DNA from: Chryseobacterium vrystaatense
Lineage (GTDB): Bacteria > Bacteroidota > Bacteroidia > Flavobacteriales > Weeksellaceae
Direction: 5' to 3'
DNA length: 64,000 nt
Assembly: GCF_000737765.1 (NCBI RefSeq)
Contig: NZ_JPRI01000002.1
Location: 62,001 to 126,000, forward strand
The notes beneath the pieces were generated by a model, which saw only the letters and a list, made by a program, of their open reading frames with translations, had not been told where the DNA came from and ran no database searches. Below, piece after piece: positions 1 through 8,690 of this stretch. Each line of letters begins with the position of its first letter. Position 1 is the stretch's first letter. The position numbers and the translations under genes are program-made.

Positions 1-1704
1 GATACTTTTTTGAATTAAGCCCAGGTAACCATAAAAATCATACGCATCACTTACGGTAGATGGTCCCACTGTTGAAAGAGCCATATTCATTTCCAGATAA
101 AAGTTGGTGTTGGCTTCAAAAACAACATCACTTTTAGCACTTGCTACAATAACATTGGGTTCGTAAACATACGCTTTATTGTTAGGGCTTGAATTATACT
201 TGAACAATCCTCCATTAATGTTAAATATATTTCCTTCCTGTTCCGGCGTATACGATTTGGTTTCCCATTTAAGCCCGCTGATATCAATATTGTTGATCGT
301 ATCTACAACATTGATGGAGCCAGTCGTTCTATGTACCTGGATCGTAGGATTAGTTGTTCTGATGACCAGGTTATAGCTATTTCCTGGTTGTAGAGAATCA
401 CCATACACAGAAACAATCATCGATAATCCGTTGGCAAAAGTCTGAAATCCTAAACATTCGATTTCACCTGTTCCAATAGCATTTCCAACCGGAATAAATT
501 TAATGGAAGTGAATGCCGGATTGACATTGAGGTTTAATCCCTGCAATACAAAGTATCTGACAATATGATCATTTTTAATAACAGTAGGAGTGAGCCCGTA
601 TACATTCAGATTTCCGTTGGAGTATTGGTTATTCCAATCGATTCCAAATTGTTCTTTCTGAGCTTTAGTGAGCTTTGCAGGCAATTTCAAAAATTCAGAC
701 GGCAGATCTTCATTAGTTAAAATGGTCTTTTTGATTCCGACACTGTTTGTGAATAAAAGGTTTCTATTGAAGGCAGTGATTTGATTATTAACTGTTTCAT
801 TATTTTCCTCCAAAATATACCCCATACTTCGCACCCTTCCCGTTAAATGCAACTGTTCAGCAGGGGTTGTTAATCCTATTCCAAGCTTACCAGCACTATG
901 GAAAACACCTGATTCTTTAAAATCGGTTCCGTTCCAGTACATAAGGTAGTTGGAGGCAGGGTTGACTGCTTTCCAGGTGACTGTTCCGTTCAAAAGAGAA
1001 GCGATATAATTTCCTGAAGCAGTGGGCTTGTCCATTTTGGTGTTCAGGACATTCTGTAAACCTTCCACCATTCCTATAGTGACGTTGGAAAGTCCTGTCG
1101 GGAGATAATTTGCAGTATTTGTTTTTTCACCGCCTTTAAACATATACAGTGAAAAGTGACCATTGTTATCAGGAATTGCAATGAAATCATTATCCTCAAA
1201 TTGATAAGCATTTGAATTTCCTGCAAATTCTGCTATGGTTGTCTCCACCGACTGTATGAGCGTCGTAATCCCTAAAGCTTCTATTTTTTCGGCAAGGATT
1301 TTTTCGTCACCATTCACAAAATCATCCCAAATCATAAATCTGGTATCACTCTGCCTTTTGGTGTAAGTACTTCCTGTCTGATCTCCATTATCTACCGTTG
1401 CGATATTGTCCGGCAGTTGTCCCACACCTAAAGCTCCTCTCCAGGAATGGATATTTCTTTCGGTAAGGTTGGTCGCATCTTTTTTGGCCAGATAATCAGC
1501 ATGAGAATCCGGATTGGCAAGATGCTGTTCAAAAATTTTTTTATCTGTTTTATTCTGTAGCTGCTGATCCAGCCCTTCAATTTTACCTGTCGGGATAGAC
1601 TCATCTTTGTGCCAGAATGATGACCACGAAGCCTGGAACTGATCCTGGGTAGGAAAGTCTCCGGTTTCAAAGTAACTGTATATGGTATTTAATGGTATTG
1701 ACAT
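1..1704 (-). CDS. Long phage tail fibre protein, 3' end beyond the window
   Basis: An open frame of 568 codons starts with ATG at 1704 and runs off the left edge without a stop, so only the N-terminal part is visible. It is the last tail gene seen, directly downstream of the collar-domain fibre (7 bases apart). Around residues 260-330 it has a short motif (KLGIGLTTPAEQLHLTG) typical of Bacteroidota phage fibres and adhesins, where a GIGTTTP-like segment precedes a trimeric C-terminal region. The rest is rich in Asn, Thr and Gly with alternating hydrophobics, as in beta-structured fibre shafts. The N-terminal ~80 residues would attach to the baseplate. I infer a host-recognition fibre. The C-terminal tip, which would show a chaperone domain, is outside the window. 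No signal peptide or catalytic motif is visible. Confidence 0.75.
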   Translation of the reverse strand, partial: MSIPLNTIYSYFETGDFPTQDQFQASWSSFWHKDESIPTGKIEGLDQQLQNKTDKKIFEQHLANPDSHADYLAKKDATNLTERNIHSWRGALGVGQLPDNIATVDNGDQTGSTYTKRQSDTRFMIWDDFVNGDEKILAEKIEALGITTLIQSVETTIAEFAGNSNAYQFEDNDFIAIPDNNGHFSLYMFKGGEKTNTANYLPTGLSNVTIGMVEGLQNVLNTKMDKPTASGNYIASLLNGTVTWKAVNPASNYLMYWNGTDFKESGVFHSAGKLGIGLTTPAEQLHLTGRVRSMGYILEENNETVNNQITAFNRNLLFTNSVGIKKTILTNEDLPSEFLKLPAKLTKAQKEQFGIDWNNQYSNGNLNVYGLTPTVIKNDHIVRYFVLQGLNLNVNPAFTSIKFIPVGNAIGTGEIECLGFQTFANGLSMIVSVYGDSLQPGNSYNLVIRTTNPTIQVHRTTGSINVVDTINNIDISGLKWETKSYTPEQEGNIFNINGGLFKYNSSPNNKAYVYEPNVIVASAKSDVVFEANTNFYLEMNMALSTVGPSTVSDAYDFYGYLGLIQKSI

Positions 1705-1710
1705 AATTAT

Positions 1711-2529
1711 TTACTGAAAATTGGGTTCGATGTACAAGGCGATTCTCGATGGCTGAATATTGTTGTGAGGCTGGTTGCCACCTACTTCAGAGGTGCTTCT
1801 CCATCCGTCTACCAGGGTTCCGCCTCTTCCGCTGGCGCCGCCGCTTCCGATGGTCCAATAGTGCTGGTGGGAGTGTCTTGGCATCTGATCGATGTTAAGG
1901 GTATGGGTTTTGGATCCGTACTCACCGCCCAGGTTATTGAATTCCGACTCATTGGGACTCCATCCTACGATGGTTTTCCCTCTGAAATCCAGACATTCTT
2001 TCCATCCGGCAGGAATCTCAGCTGCAGGTTTTCTCCAGGCTACAACAATACCTCCGTTGATAATAGGTGCCGTTTTCTGTTCCAGTTTTTCAATTCTGGC
2101 CGTCAGGGCCGACAAATCTATCTGGGTAGCCGTGTTGTTTACTTTCACCTGGATATTTCTTAACGTTTCCAGTTTCAGAAACTCGGACCAGTTGTAACTC
2201 ACAGCTCCTGTCCCGAACTTAACGGTTCTTTTTTCAATCAGAGCTTTTGAAAGCTGATCCTGGAATGTTTTCGGAATATCTTCTTTATGAATGTATACGG
2301 TAGCTGTAGGCGAATAGACTCCTCCTTCAAAGTAGTAAAGCTTTCCTTCAATAGTTACGACCCCCGGGTTTACACTGGAGCCTACTGTTTCACAACCTGC
2401 AAGGATGGTTTTGTCTCCTGCCAGATCTCCGAGTACTTCAAAGATTTCGTACGCCTCTTCAATGGTATTCATTAAGTCATTGGTAAGAGGCATACCTCCT
2501 GTCTGTAAAAATTTGAAATTGTATTTCAT
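1711..2529 (-). CDS. Tail collar-domain fibre/receptor-binding protein
   Basis: 272 residues. The C-terminal half matches the phage tail collar pattern: a segment that introduces the domain (GGIVVAWRKP, about residue 160), then PAGW, DFRGKTIVGW, and a Gly/His-rich end with MPRHSHQHYW, ending in a hydrophobic RIALYIEPNF strand. His-x-His motifs in this family often bind metal ions within trimeric fibre tips. The N-terminal ~150 residues have no recognised domain and include a short helical stretch near residues 130-155 suited to trimerisation. The gene starts three bases after the preceding gene and is followed by the long fibre, so both belong to the adsorption apparatus of the Mu-like prophage. 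Receptor binding is inferred from family and position. Confidence 0.8.
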   Translation of the reverse strand: MKYNFKFLQTGGMPLTNDLMNTIEEAYEIFEVLGDLAGDKTILAGCETVGSSVNPGVVTIEGKLYYFEGGVYSPTATVYIHKEDIPKTFQDQLSKALIEKRTVKFGTGAVSYNWSEFLKLETLRNIQVKVNNTATQIDLSALTARIEKLEQKTAPIINGGIVVAWRKPAAEIPAGWKECLDFRGKTIVGWSPNESEFNNLGGEYGSKTHTLNIDQMPRHSHQHYWTIGSGGASGRGGTLVDGWRSTSEVGGNQPHNNIQPSRIALYIEPNFQ

Positions 2530-2531
2530 TT

Positions 2532-3023
2532 TTAAATGATTGTTATTATATATCTTTTGGACGGCAGTTTGTAAAAATCAATCTCCGCCTTGAGTTGGTC
2601 TTGGTTGATGGCTGTATCGGGTATTTCCACTTTGAAATCATATTCACTGTAGAGTTCTGATTCTGTCCTCAGGTAAAGTGGTCTTTCGTCACCGTTTACC
2701 CATTTGGTTTTTGAATAATACTGATCATCTTCTGCTTCCGTGTAAAGAAAAGTTCCTTCGTAGAGTACAGATTTCACTATTTTTATCCTTCTGCCAAGTG
2801 GATCAAACTTATTATTGAGAAGCTTTTGAAGCGAGAATTTCTGATAATTGAAATCCATCTTAATCAGGTTTTGTTTTCTGGCTTTCAAAAATTCGATGTA
2901 AAGGGTTTCGATTTCAAAAATCAGCACCCAGATCAGGTTCAGAACAGACTTTGTGCGCCAGAAAGTAAAGAGCCACCATTGCGCCAGTCTTTTAAAATTA
3001 ATATTGAAAAGCTTATCGTCCAT
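2532..3023 (-). CDS. Putative baseplate wedge/tail protein (position of Mu gp48)
   Basis: 163 residues, no family recognised. The N-terminal third is Trp/Phe-rich (QWWLFTFWRTK), then comes a mixed-charge region ending in aromatic beta-like segments. It lies between the gpJ-like wedge gene and the collar fibre, the place of Mu gp48/P2 gpI-type proteins that link fibres to the baseplate. That role is inferred from gene order only. An internal Met at residue 56 could be an alternative start, but the first ATG sits two bases after the preceding stop, which fits the tightly packed operon. Confidence 0.5.
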   Translation of the reverse strand: MDDKLFNINFKRLAQWWLFTFWRTKSVLNLIWVLIFEIETLYIEFLKARKQNLIKMDFNYQKFSLQKLLNNKFDPLGRRIKIVKSVLYEGTFLYTEAEDDQYYSKTKWVNGDERPLYLRTESELYSEYDFKVEIPDTAINQDQLKAEIDFYKLPSKRYIITII

Positions 3024-3025
3024 CG

Positions 3026-3907
3026 TTATTCTGCTTGATAATTAAGATATTGTATTCCGTTCCAGTCATCAATTTTGAAGTATCCTGATTTTGGAATCAC
3101 CGAAATAGCAATAGGCTGGAATACCGCTGGATAATTGGAGCCAGGCTCTACCCATCCGCTTTCTACGATCAGGTTCTGAAGATCAGTTACTCCATCTACG
3201 GCCAAAATTGCAGCTTCCAGTTTCTGGACACTCAATTCTCCGTTAAAGGGAAGATTTTTCAGGAATCTTTTGATGGCTTCCACTACAGGATAAGTTCCGA
3301 TAGCGAGGATGCTTCTTCCATCCGCAAGTAAAACTCCGGGGTTGTAGCACACAACGAATTTAATTCTCAGAATATCAGGTTTATAGTTGACAATAACGAT
3401 ATTATCTCCTGCTGCCTGAATTTCTTCAATATAAGATTTGAAGGCCATTCCGATATTATCGGCTACCGGTACAATTTCTCCGTCCTTTTCCGTCGCGATT
3501 TTCATCGATATCTTTGAGGAGTTGGGAGCTTTCGTAACCGCCACGTATCTGATCACTTTAGAGGCTTCTATCTGGTCTTCTGTTGCAGGTACTGACGTTC
3601 CGTTCTGTTTGTACAGTGGTGAAAAGTCTCCGCTTTCGGGTAACAGACTGAAACCGTACTGATACCTCAGGGCTTCGTTTCTGTACCATCTTAAGGTAGG
3701 TACTTTTTGTTCTTTAATTTTGGTTTCAATTTCCTTCAGGTGAAGCTTACAGGCTTCCTGGAAATTCCATATGGTAAATCCTACAACCTCAAAAATTTTC
3801 CTCCAGAACGGATTTTTAGAAACATCTGAGGTGAGTTTCTGCAGATAAGGGTTTGCATCTTTAAGTGCTATGATGCTGTTGATTATATCTTGAAGCGTTT
3901 TATTCAT
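3026..3907 (-). CDS. Baseplate wedge protein, gpJ/Mu gp47-like
   Basis: 293 residues. The order of features fits the baseplate J family: a helical N-terminal ~85 residues, then a central mixed domain (about 90-200) with RYVAVTKAPNSSK-like beta strands, and a C-terminal domain with the VxAIKRFLKNLPFNGELSVQ pattern (about 215-240), followed by an AxLAVDGVxDL motif typical of wedge proteins. Such proteins join the hub to the outer baseplate and transmit the contraction signal in contractile tails. The gene follows the LysM and gp25-like genes in the same order as in Mu and P2. The family call rests on these motifs plus context. Confidence 0.75.
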   Translation of the reverse strand: MNKTLQDIINSIIALKDANPYLQKLTSDVSKNPFWRKIFEVVGFTIWNFQEACKLHLKEIETKIKEQKVPTLRWYRNEALRYQYGFSLLPESGDFSPLYKQNGTSVPATEDQIEASKVIRYVAVTKAPNSSKISMKIATEKDGEIVPVADNIGMAFKSYIEEIQAAGDNIVIVNYKPDILRIKFVVCYNPGVLLADGRSILAIGTYPVVEAIKRFLKNLPFNGELSVQKLEAAILAVDGVTDLQNLIVESGWVEPGSNYPAVFQPIAISVIPKSGYFKIDDWNGIQYLNYQAE

Positions 3908-3909
3908 CT

Positions 3910-4209
3910 TTAACTTACTTTAAAACTATTTTCCAGTTGCATATATCCGATACCTTTCAGCGAAGGAACCTGGCTGTCCTGGCTAAGCGTGGTTCCTGTG
4001 GCAGGCTTGAGGTTTTTTGAGGTATAATACTGCAGGACATCTGTTTTTGCGTTGGCATTATTTGAAACACTGAGTGTTTTTCCTGTATTCAGAAGGTCTG
4101 ACACAGCCATTCCATTGGCTACGGCAATGTCGAAACAGTTTTGAACATCTCCGGTATACTGTATGGCGATGTCCAGAATGGACTGTTGGTTTAATACTTT
4201 AATCTCCAT
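3910..4209 (-). CDS. Small LysM-domain baseplate protein
   Basis: 99 residues. Residues ~7-48 (QSILDIAIQYTGDVQNCFDIAVANGM followed by DLLNTGKTLSV) show the LysM pattern: the opening SxxDIAxxYxGD, a helix, then the LxxGxxLxV strand. In phage tails a LysM protein of this size often connects tube and hub (like T4 gp53 or P2 gpX) rather than binding cell wall. It overlaps the 3' end of the gp25-like gene by 11 bases, so translation is probably coupled. The C-terminal ~45 residues have no recognised fold. Confidence 0.65.
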   Translation of the reverse strand: MEIKVLNQQSILDIAIQYTGDVQNCFDIAVANGMAVSDLLNTGKTLSVSNNANAKTDVLQYYTSKNLKPATGTTLSQDSQVPSLKGIGYMQLENSFKVS

Positions 4210-4492
4210 AATCTGCGTCTATATCAATCTCAAGGTTTTCATCTATTTTCACGTGATGCACTGTCATTCCATCGGCAAAAAACTCCTGTCGTATTTCTCT
4301 TGCCAGGTCTTCCGGCCTTTCATGTTCCAGGTATCTTCTTACTCCTACTCCATTTTTGGGAAAGAGCTTCATTTCACCTTTATCTGCAAAGAGCAGTGTT
4401 TTCTGTTGTTCGTATGTGCTCTCTCCCACGGCAAAATCGCCATCGCTGAACTGCAGTTCAAAATTTTCGTCTAAAAGAATATCTGTCGGCAT
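4199..4492 (-). CDS. Baseplate wedge protein, gp25/gpW-like (Mu gp46)
   Basis: 97 residues. The sequence has the gp25-like lysozyme-fold wedge layout: an initial beta hairpin (ILLDENFELQFSDGDFAVGES), a TyEQQKTLLFADKGEMK helix, then a basic GVGVRRYLEHERPEDL helix region and a C-terminal region with acidic residues. In T4, P2, Mu and type VI secretion this small protein sits in the inner baseplate and nucleates sheath assembly. It lies between a short unknown gene and the LysM gene, as expected for a contractile tail. Confidence 0.8.
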   Translation of the reverse strand: MPTDILLDENFELQFSDGDFAVGESTYEQQKTLLFADKGEMKLFPKNGVGVRRYLEHERPEDLAREIRQEFFADGMTVHHVKIDENLEIDIDADYGD

Positions 4493-4493
4493 G

Positions 4494-4718
4494 TTATATT
4501 ATATTTCCTGTTCCTGTACCGGTTTGGGCAGCTGCCGTCCCCGTTGTATTTACTATTACTTTGACCTGTCCGGCTTCTACAAATTTTCTTATTGCTTTGG
4601 CCATTGCCTGGGCAATTCTTGTTCTTGATGCCCCTGCATCATCTTTTTCAGCGGTCTCATCTTCCATAATACTGATCAGGTCACTGATAAGTACTGGTTC
4701 TCCTGTGCTTAAACTCAT
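4494..4718 (-). CDS. Small tail-module protein of unknown function
   Basis: 74 residues. Two features are visible: an acidic helical N-terminal half (VLISDLISIMEDETAEKDDAG), and a C-terminal tail ending in Thr/Gly repeats (TGTAAAQTGTGTGNII). It lies between the spike gene (overlapping by 4 bases, ATGA type) and the gp25-like gene, so it is made with the baseplate proteins. I do not recognise a family. In other tails small proteins here include PAAR-like spike tips, but no PAAR pattern is visible. Confidence 0.5.
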   Translation of the reverse strand: MSLSTGEPVLISDLISIMEDETAEKDDAGASRTRIAQAMAKAIRKFVEAGQVKVIVNTTGTAAAQTGTGTGNII

Positions 4719-5206
4719 TTTAAAAGGGATTTAAATTCATTTCTAAGTTTTTCAAAATCCGCGAGATTGATCAGATTGATAGTGGGACCATAATTGGTGG
4801 TAAACTTCATGTCCCGGATGGCATCAAAAAGTGTATCTACAAGTAGAGCAAAATTTTTTCCGTTAGCCTCCATGTGAATCTTATCACTCAGTTCAAGATT
4901 GGCTGTTCCTGTTTTCCAGTAAAATTTTTCTACCTCATCACAGGCGATCACCATCCAATCATCATCATCTTCCACTCTTACCGCCAATACGTAGCTGCCA
5001 ATTGTTGGAATCTGAATAAAGCTTTTGTTACCGGTAAGTACCGGCCGAAGTCTTACGTCCAGGTATTCCTGCCCGTCTTCATCAATCAGGATGCAGATGG
5101 CTTTTTCTTCATCCACAAATTTTACCTGTGCAATATTGCTTACTGCGGGGGCGTGCGAACTTGCGATCTGTCTTAATCCTTCTCTTATATACTCTGGTGT
5201 TGCCAT
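4715..5206 (-). CDS. Baseplate spike protein, gpV/Mu gp45-like
   Basis: 163 residues. Residues ~20-95 form an OB-fold-like segment with strands such as AICILIDEDGQEYLDVRLRP and a Gly-Ser turn before VLAVRVEDDDDWMVIAC, the pattern of gpV/gp45 N-terminal domains. The C-terminal part is shorter than the long beta-helix of gpV and ends in a helix. It would cap the tube and pierce the outer membrane. Its stop and the hub gene's end share a base at 5206, and it is followed by the small unknown gene, so it lies inside the baseplate operon. Confidence 0.7.
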   Translation of the reverse strand: MATPEYIREGLRQIASSHAPAVSNIAQVKFVDEEKAICILIDEDGQEYLDVRLRPVLTGNKSFIQIPTIGSYVLAVRVEDDDDWMVIACDEVEKFYWKTGTANLELSDKIHMEANGKNFALLVDTLFDAIRDMKFTTNYGPTINLINLADFEKLRNEFKSLLK

Positions 5207-6204
5207 TATTTTTGCATTAAAAATCCTAATGTTACCGTTTGTCTTCCTCCTGATGCACCAAACTCGCCGCTTACACTTTCTATAAAGTACTCACCCGTTT
5301 TGTCCGGATACATTCCTCCATCAAGTTCCAGGACCATTCCTTTTACAGCATATGGTTCCAGGAAAAGAGTGATGTTTCCTTCGTAGCCTTTGTAGTTTTC
5401 TTTGGTCTGTAAACGATTGGCGATCTGCTTTAAAAACTGGGCAGGAATTCCTGCCTTTACTTTTAAGCTTTTTTCATTTGACGATTTCTGCTGATCAGAT
5501 TTCGTCTTGTTTACTTGTCCTTTGTCATTTTTTTCCCTGATGACAATCTTGGTACTTTTATCTACAGCCTTTTGTTGAAATTCATCGTCTTTTACTATAT
5601 TCCAGCCAACCTTTGCTTTTATCCTGTCCTGTACTTTTCCATAAAGTGTTCCTACAAAGATTTCATTCATATTGAAATAGACAGAAAGCTTACATTCATC
5701 TTTCAGCCACTCCAAGACTTTGATTCCATTGACGTTTTTGAATCTTACATTTTTTAACGGAATGTCCGGTACTTCTCCGGAAACGACTATATCTGTTTCG
5801 GCGGTAAGTTCATCCAAAAGCTTTTTGACAGTTACTGTAGGATAGGATTTATTAAACATCGTCTCATAGAGCTGGTATCCATATCCCTCACACTCAATTT
5901 TCACGGGAATTCCCATGTTGACTCTTTTGATAAAGCCTTCAAACCTTTTTTTATTGACGTTATTATATCCTAAAGAGACGCTTACTTTGTCACCTTCTTT
6001 AAAAGCATACCCCATTCTCTCGCTGCTTGTACGCTCTTTATTAAGATCCTGGGTCTGTACTTTGTCTGTTTTCAGGTAGCTGATTCTAGGTAACTCAATC
6101 GTGCATGAATCAATAAAAGATCCTACTTCACTTTTCCAGGTTACCTTGCTGGGTTTTACATTGTTCTCATCTGCAATAGAGATGTTACTGGTTAATGTTA
6201 GCAT
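5206..6204 (-). CDS. Baseplate hub protein, gpD-like (late control D)
   Basis: 332 residues. An N-terminal beta-rich region (residues ~20-110) includes EGDKVSVSLGYNN followed by RFEGFIKRVN, the typical hub start in which a two-barrel domain threads onto the tube. A middle domain (about 115-190, VTVKKLLDELTAETDIVVSG, then VLEWLKDECKLSVYFN) fits the gpD/VgrG-type hub. The C-terminal strand region (MVLELDGGMYPDKTGEYFIESV) closes a second barrel. Hub trimers carry the spike. The start overlaps the DUF6046 gene by 20 bases, and the stop touches the spike gene. Confidence 0.75.
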   Translation of the reverse strand: MLTLTSNISIADENNVKPSKVTWKSEVGSFIDSCTIELPRISYLKTDKVQTQDLNKERTSSERMGYAFKEGDKVSVSLGYNNVNKKRFEGFIKRVNMGIPVKIECEGYGYQLYETMFNKSYPTVTVKKLLDELTAETDIVVSGEVPDIPLKNVRFKNVNGIKVLEWLKDECKLSVYFNMNEIFVGTLYGKVQDRIKAKVGWNIVKDDEFQQKAVDKSTKIVIREKNDKGQVNKTKSDQQKSSNEKSLKVKAGIPAQFLKQIANRLQTKENYKGYEGNITLFLEPYAVKGMVLELDGGMYPDKTGEYFIESVSGEFGASGGRQTVTLGFLMQK

Positions 6205-6817
6205 TTTGTGGTACTTCTAAATTTTTTACATCGGCAATAAAGTCACTTTCGCAAGTCAAGCTGAATGGTCTTACCCAGTGTGTTTTGCCTTGTGTTTCCG
6301 GAAACTCCAGAGAGGTCACTGCTACGCGGCAGCTTTTATCTAAAAACATTTCGGGATATCCTCCATGAAGGGTAACGGGAAGGTCTGTTTCAAAAATTTT
6401 TTTGAGCGCTTCAATATCGTCCTCCGGAACTTTTCTGTTTTTTCCCATTAAAAAGCCTCTTATCGTGAATTTATAGTCATCGATATTGAACATTTCTTTC
6501 ACAGTCCCTTTTCTTTCGCTGACCGCAGTTCTGATGATCGTTTTACTGAGATTGACAGCAATGGTGCAGATATCGATTTCAATAGCCTCAACTTCATTAA
6601 TTTTGAAGAGGGCCGGGAACCAGATATCCTGACCATAAGCCCCTATTTTATTAAAGGGTATGGTATTTTTGCTGTAATGTACAGTTCCTCTGGGCGATGG
6701 ATTCTTCAGATCCCAGCCTGGAATTCCTAACATGCTAAGATCCGGTCCGCTGATGCGGTAAGGGGACGTTGAGAAATAACTTTTATATAAATTTTCTAAA
6801 TCAAAAACTGTCTGCAT
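6185..6817 (-). CDS. DUF6046-type phage tail protein
   Basis: 210 residues. The sequence resembles the DUF6046 family found in Bacteroidota contractile-tail phages: an N-terminal segment with PDLSMLGIPGWD, a central INEVEAIEIDICTIAVNLSKTI stretch, a KGTVKEMFNIDDYKFTIRGF strand pair, and a C-terminal region that ends with a CESDF motif. By position, between tape measure and hub, it matches Mu gp43 (DNA circularisation-type) or a tube-initiator protein that recruits LysM/hub components. The exact role is not known. It sits one base from the tape-measure gene. Confidence 0.7.
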   Translation of the reverse strand: MQTVFDLENLYKSYFSTSPYRISGPDLSMLGIPGWDLKNPSPRGTVHYSKNTIPFNKIGAYGQDIWFPALFKINEVEAIEIDICTIAVNLSKTIIRTAVSERKGTVKEMFNIDDYKFTIRGFLMGKNRKVPEDDIEALKKIFETDLPVTLHGGYPEMFLDKSCRVAVTSLEFPETQGKTHWVRPFSLTCESDFIADVKNLEVPQNANINQ

Positions 6818-6818
6818 A

Positions 6819-8687
6819 TTATATTACTTTTGCTCCGTTATAAAGTACACGGCCTAAACATTCCATGACTACACTTTCAAGCTGGTCTGAGGTTTCTCCT
6901 GAATTCAGAGTATTAAACTGAATCGTATCGAAAAATTTGCCCAGTGTGATATTGATGGTTTTCTGCCCGCCTCCTGAAACGGTGTCTCCTGTTTCCTGGG
7001 ATTTCGCGGTATTGCTTTTTCTGGTATCTTCGGCTCTGTTTATTGTTGGTTTTCCTGCTGACGTCAGATCGGTTTTTGCCGGACCTTTTGAAACTAAGAA
7101 TCCGTTTACTAACGCCGTCTGCTCCTGCATGTTGTTGGTGAGGTCTGCAGAGGCTTTGATTTCAGTCGTTTTGGTCACTTTTATTTCTTCTCCGGTGATG
7201 AGTTCTTTAGCCCATCTGTAGGCACTTTCGATACCATCTAAAATCGGACTTAAAATATTATTCCAAACCCATTTAAGCCCTTCAGCAACCCATCCGATCA
7301 CTTTTAGGACGATGCCTAAAATTCCGTAGATTCCTGCAAAAACATCTTTGATCAGTTCACTATTGGCAATCCAGGTGATCAGTCCTGAAACAATACTCCA
7401 TACCGCATCAAAAACACTTCCGAGAGTACTCCAGACGGTAGAGAAGTATTCCTGAATGGTCGTTACAAATCCTCCCCAGGCATTGGTTTCGCCTCCCAGA
7501 TTTAAAATAAAGTCCAGTGCCGAGCCCAGGCTTCCTACGATAGAATCAATATAAGGCTGTACCATAGTCATTAAAGGCTCAAAACCTTTCACCAGCTGTA
7601 CACCTATTTCCAATACTCTCGATATAAGTGGCATGAAAGCAGTTCCGATTTCTGTAAGCATGCTCGTAGATGTTTTTTTGATGATATCTAACTTACCTTC
7701 TACTGTATTGCTTTGGGATTCTAAGCCTCCCTCAAACATTCCTCCTTTTCCTCTGGAATCAGCGAGTGATTTTGCCAGCATATCATAAGTAATGTTCATT
7801 CCTTTCAGCTGCTCAATACTTTTACCTGTGGATGATGATAATGCTCCATATATATCAATTCCGGCTGCTCCAAACTGCTTGAGCTGATCGCTGGATGCAG
7901 AGCCTTCGCTTTTGATCTCTTTCATCTGTTCTGAAAGGTTCAAAAGTTCACTGCCTCCCCCTCCTGCTGCACTTACGGCATTGGCAAGATTCATCACTTC
8001 CACCCGTGCACGTTTGGCATCTCCGTCTACAGAAATAAGCGCTTTGTTGGCACTTAACAATGTAGTCATGTCATATGTGCTGTTATTGGAATCGGTATTA
8101 ATATTTTTGTATGCAGCATTGGCACCCCCTTTACCTAAAAGCCCCGAAAGGCCGGCAACCTCTTTTTCTCTCTGCATGGCTCCTGAAATAGCGGCTGAAG
8201 CACCACTTTTAAGCAGGCTTAAAGCGGCATCTCCCACTACTTTAAGTCCTCCACCCAGTGATCCCAGTACACCACTTAGAAAACCTCCGCCTTCGCCACC
8301 TGATTGTGCGTCTGATGAAGAAGGGGCTGAGGGCGCAGATGCACCCGGGACCCCCAGCTTTACCTTCATATAGTCTTTAAACTTGTTGTAGTTTGATGAG
8401 ATAGAGGATTTGAACTGATCATATGCTTTTCCAATTCCATCGGGAACGGAGGTGGGAAGATCCTTAATAGCTTTCCCCATATTTATAATGGCTCCGCCTA
8501 TATTTTTTCCTGCTTGTTTAAAACCAGCAACTATATCACCTCTCAGGACATCGGCTGCATTTTGCATGTCTGTATTTACAGCATCAAGTCCCTTGCCTAA
8601 TTTAGTTGCTTTGTAAGTATCCCTTATGCTATTGAATAGCTTCTGCAGTTCGGTTGCTCTTGCAATCCAGTCAACGTTATCATTCAT
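6819..8687 (-). CDS. Tail tape-measure protein of the Mu-like prophage
   Basis: 622 residues, mostly helical. Visible layout: an amphipathic N-terminal helix region (1-110), a low-complexity Ala/Ser/Pro and Gly linker (about 113-150), a core region with TMP-like patterns (AVSAAGGGGSELLNLSEQM, then QLKQFGAAGIDIYGALSSSTGKS), several long hydrophobic helices (about 340-490) that probably interact with the host membrane during DNA entry, and a polar C-terminal tail. It starts only three bases after the end of the frameshifted chaperone frame, the standard position for a tape measure. At about 0.15 nm per residue it predicts a tail of roughly 90 nm, in the range of Mu-type phages. Confidence 0.85.
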   Translation of the reverse strand: MNDNVDWIARATELQKLFNSIRDTYKATKLGKGLDAVNTDMQNAADVLRGDIVAGFKQAGKNIGGAIINMGKAIKDLPTSVPDGIGKAYDQFKSSISSNYNKFKDYMKVKLGVPGASAPSAPSSSDAQSGGEGGGFLSGVLGSLGGGLKVVGDAALSLLKSGASAAISGAMQREKEVAGLSGLLGKGGANAAYKNINTDSNNSTYDMTTLLSANKALISVDGDAKRARVEVMNLANAVSAAGGGGSELLNLSEQMKEIKSEGSASSDQLKQFGAAGIDIYGALSSSTGKSIEQLKGMNITYDMLAKSLADSRGKGGMFEGGLESQSNTVEGKLDIIKKTSTSMLTEIGTAFMPLISRVLEIGVQLVKGFEPLMTMVQPYIDSIVGSLGSALDFILNLGGETNAWGGFVTTIQEYFSTVWSTLGSVFDAVWSIVSGLITWIANSELIKDVFAGIYGILGIVLKVIGWVAEGLKWVWNNILSPILDGIESAYRWAKELITGEEIKVTKTTEIKASADLTNNMQEQTALVNGFLVSKGPAKTDLTSAGKPTINRAEDTRKSNTAKSQETGDTVSGGGQKTINITLGKFFDTIQFNTLNSGETSDQLESVVMECLGRVLYNGAKVI

Positions 8688-8690
8688 AAT

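Noticed and set aside
1428..1670. 80-codon minus-strand frame inside the long fibre gene
   Set aside because: Lies in another frame of the 568-codon fibre frame, which is continuous and has family motifs.
1765..2163. Two plus-strand frames opposite the collar fibre gene
   Set aside because: They are shadows of a gene with clear collar-domain motifs.
8230..8400. Low-complexity Ala/Ser/Pro stretch as a repeat element
   Set aside because: It is a coding linker in the tape-measure protein, common in such proteins.
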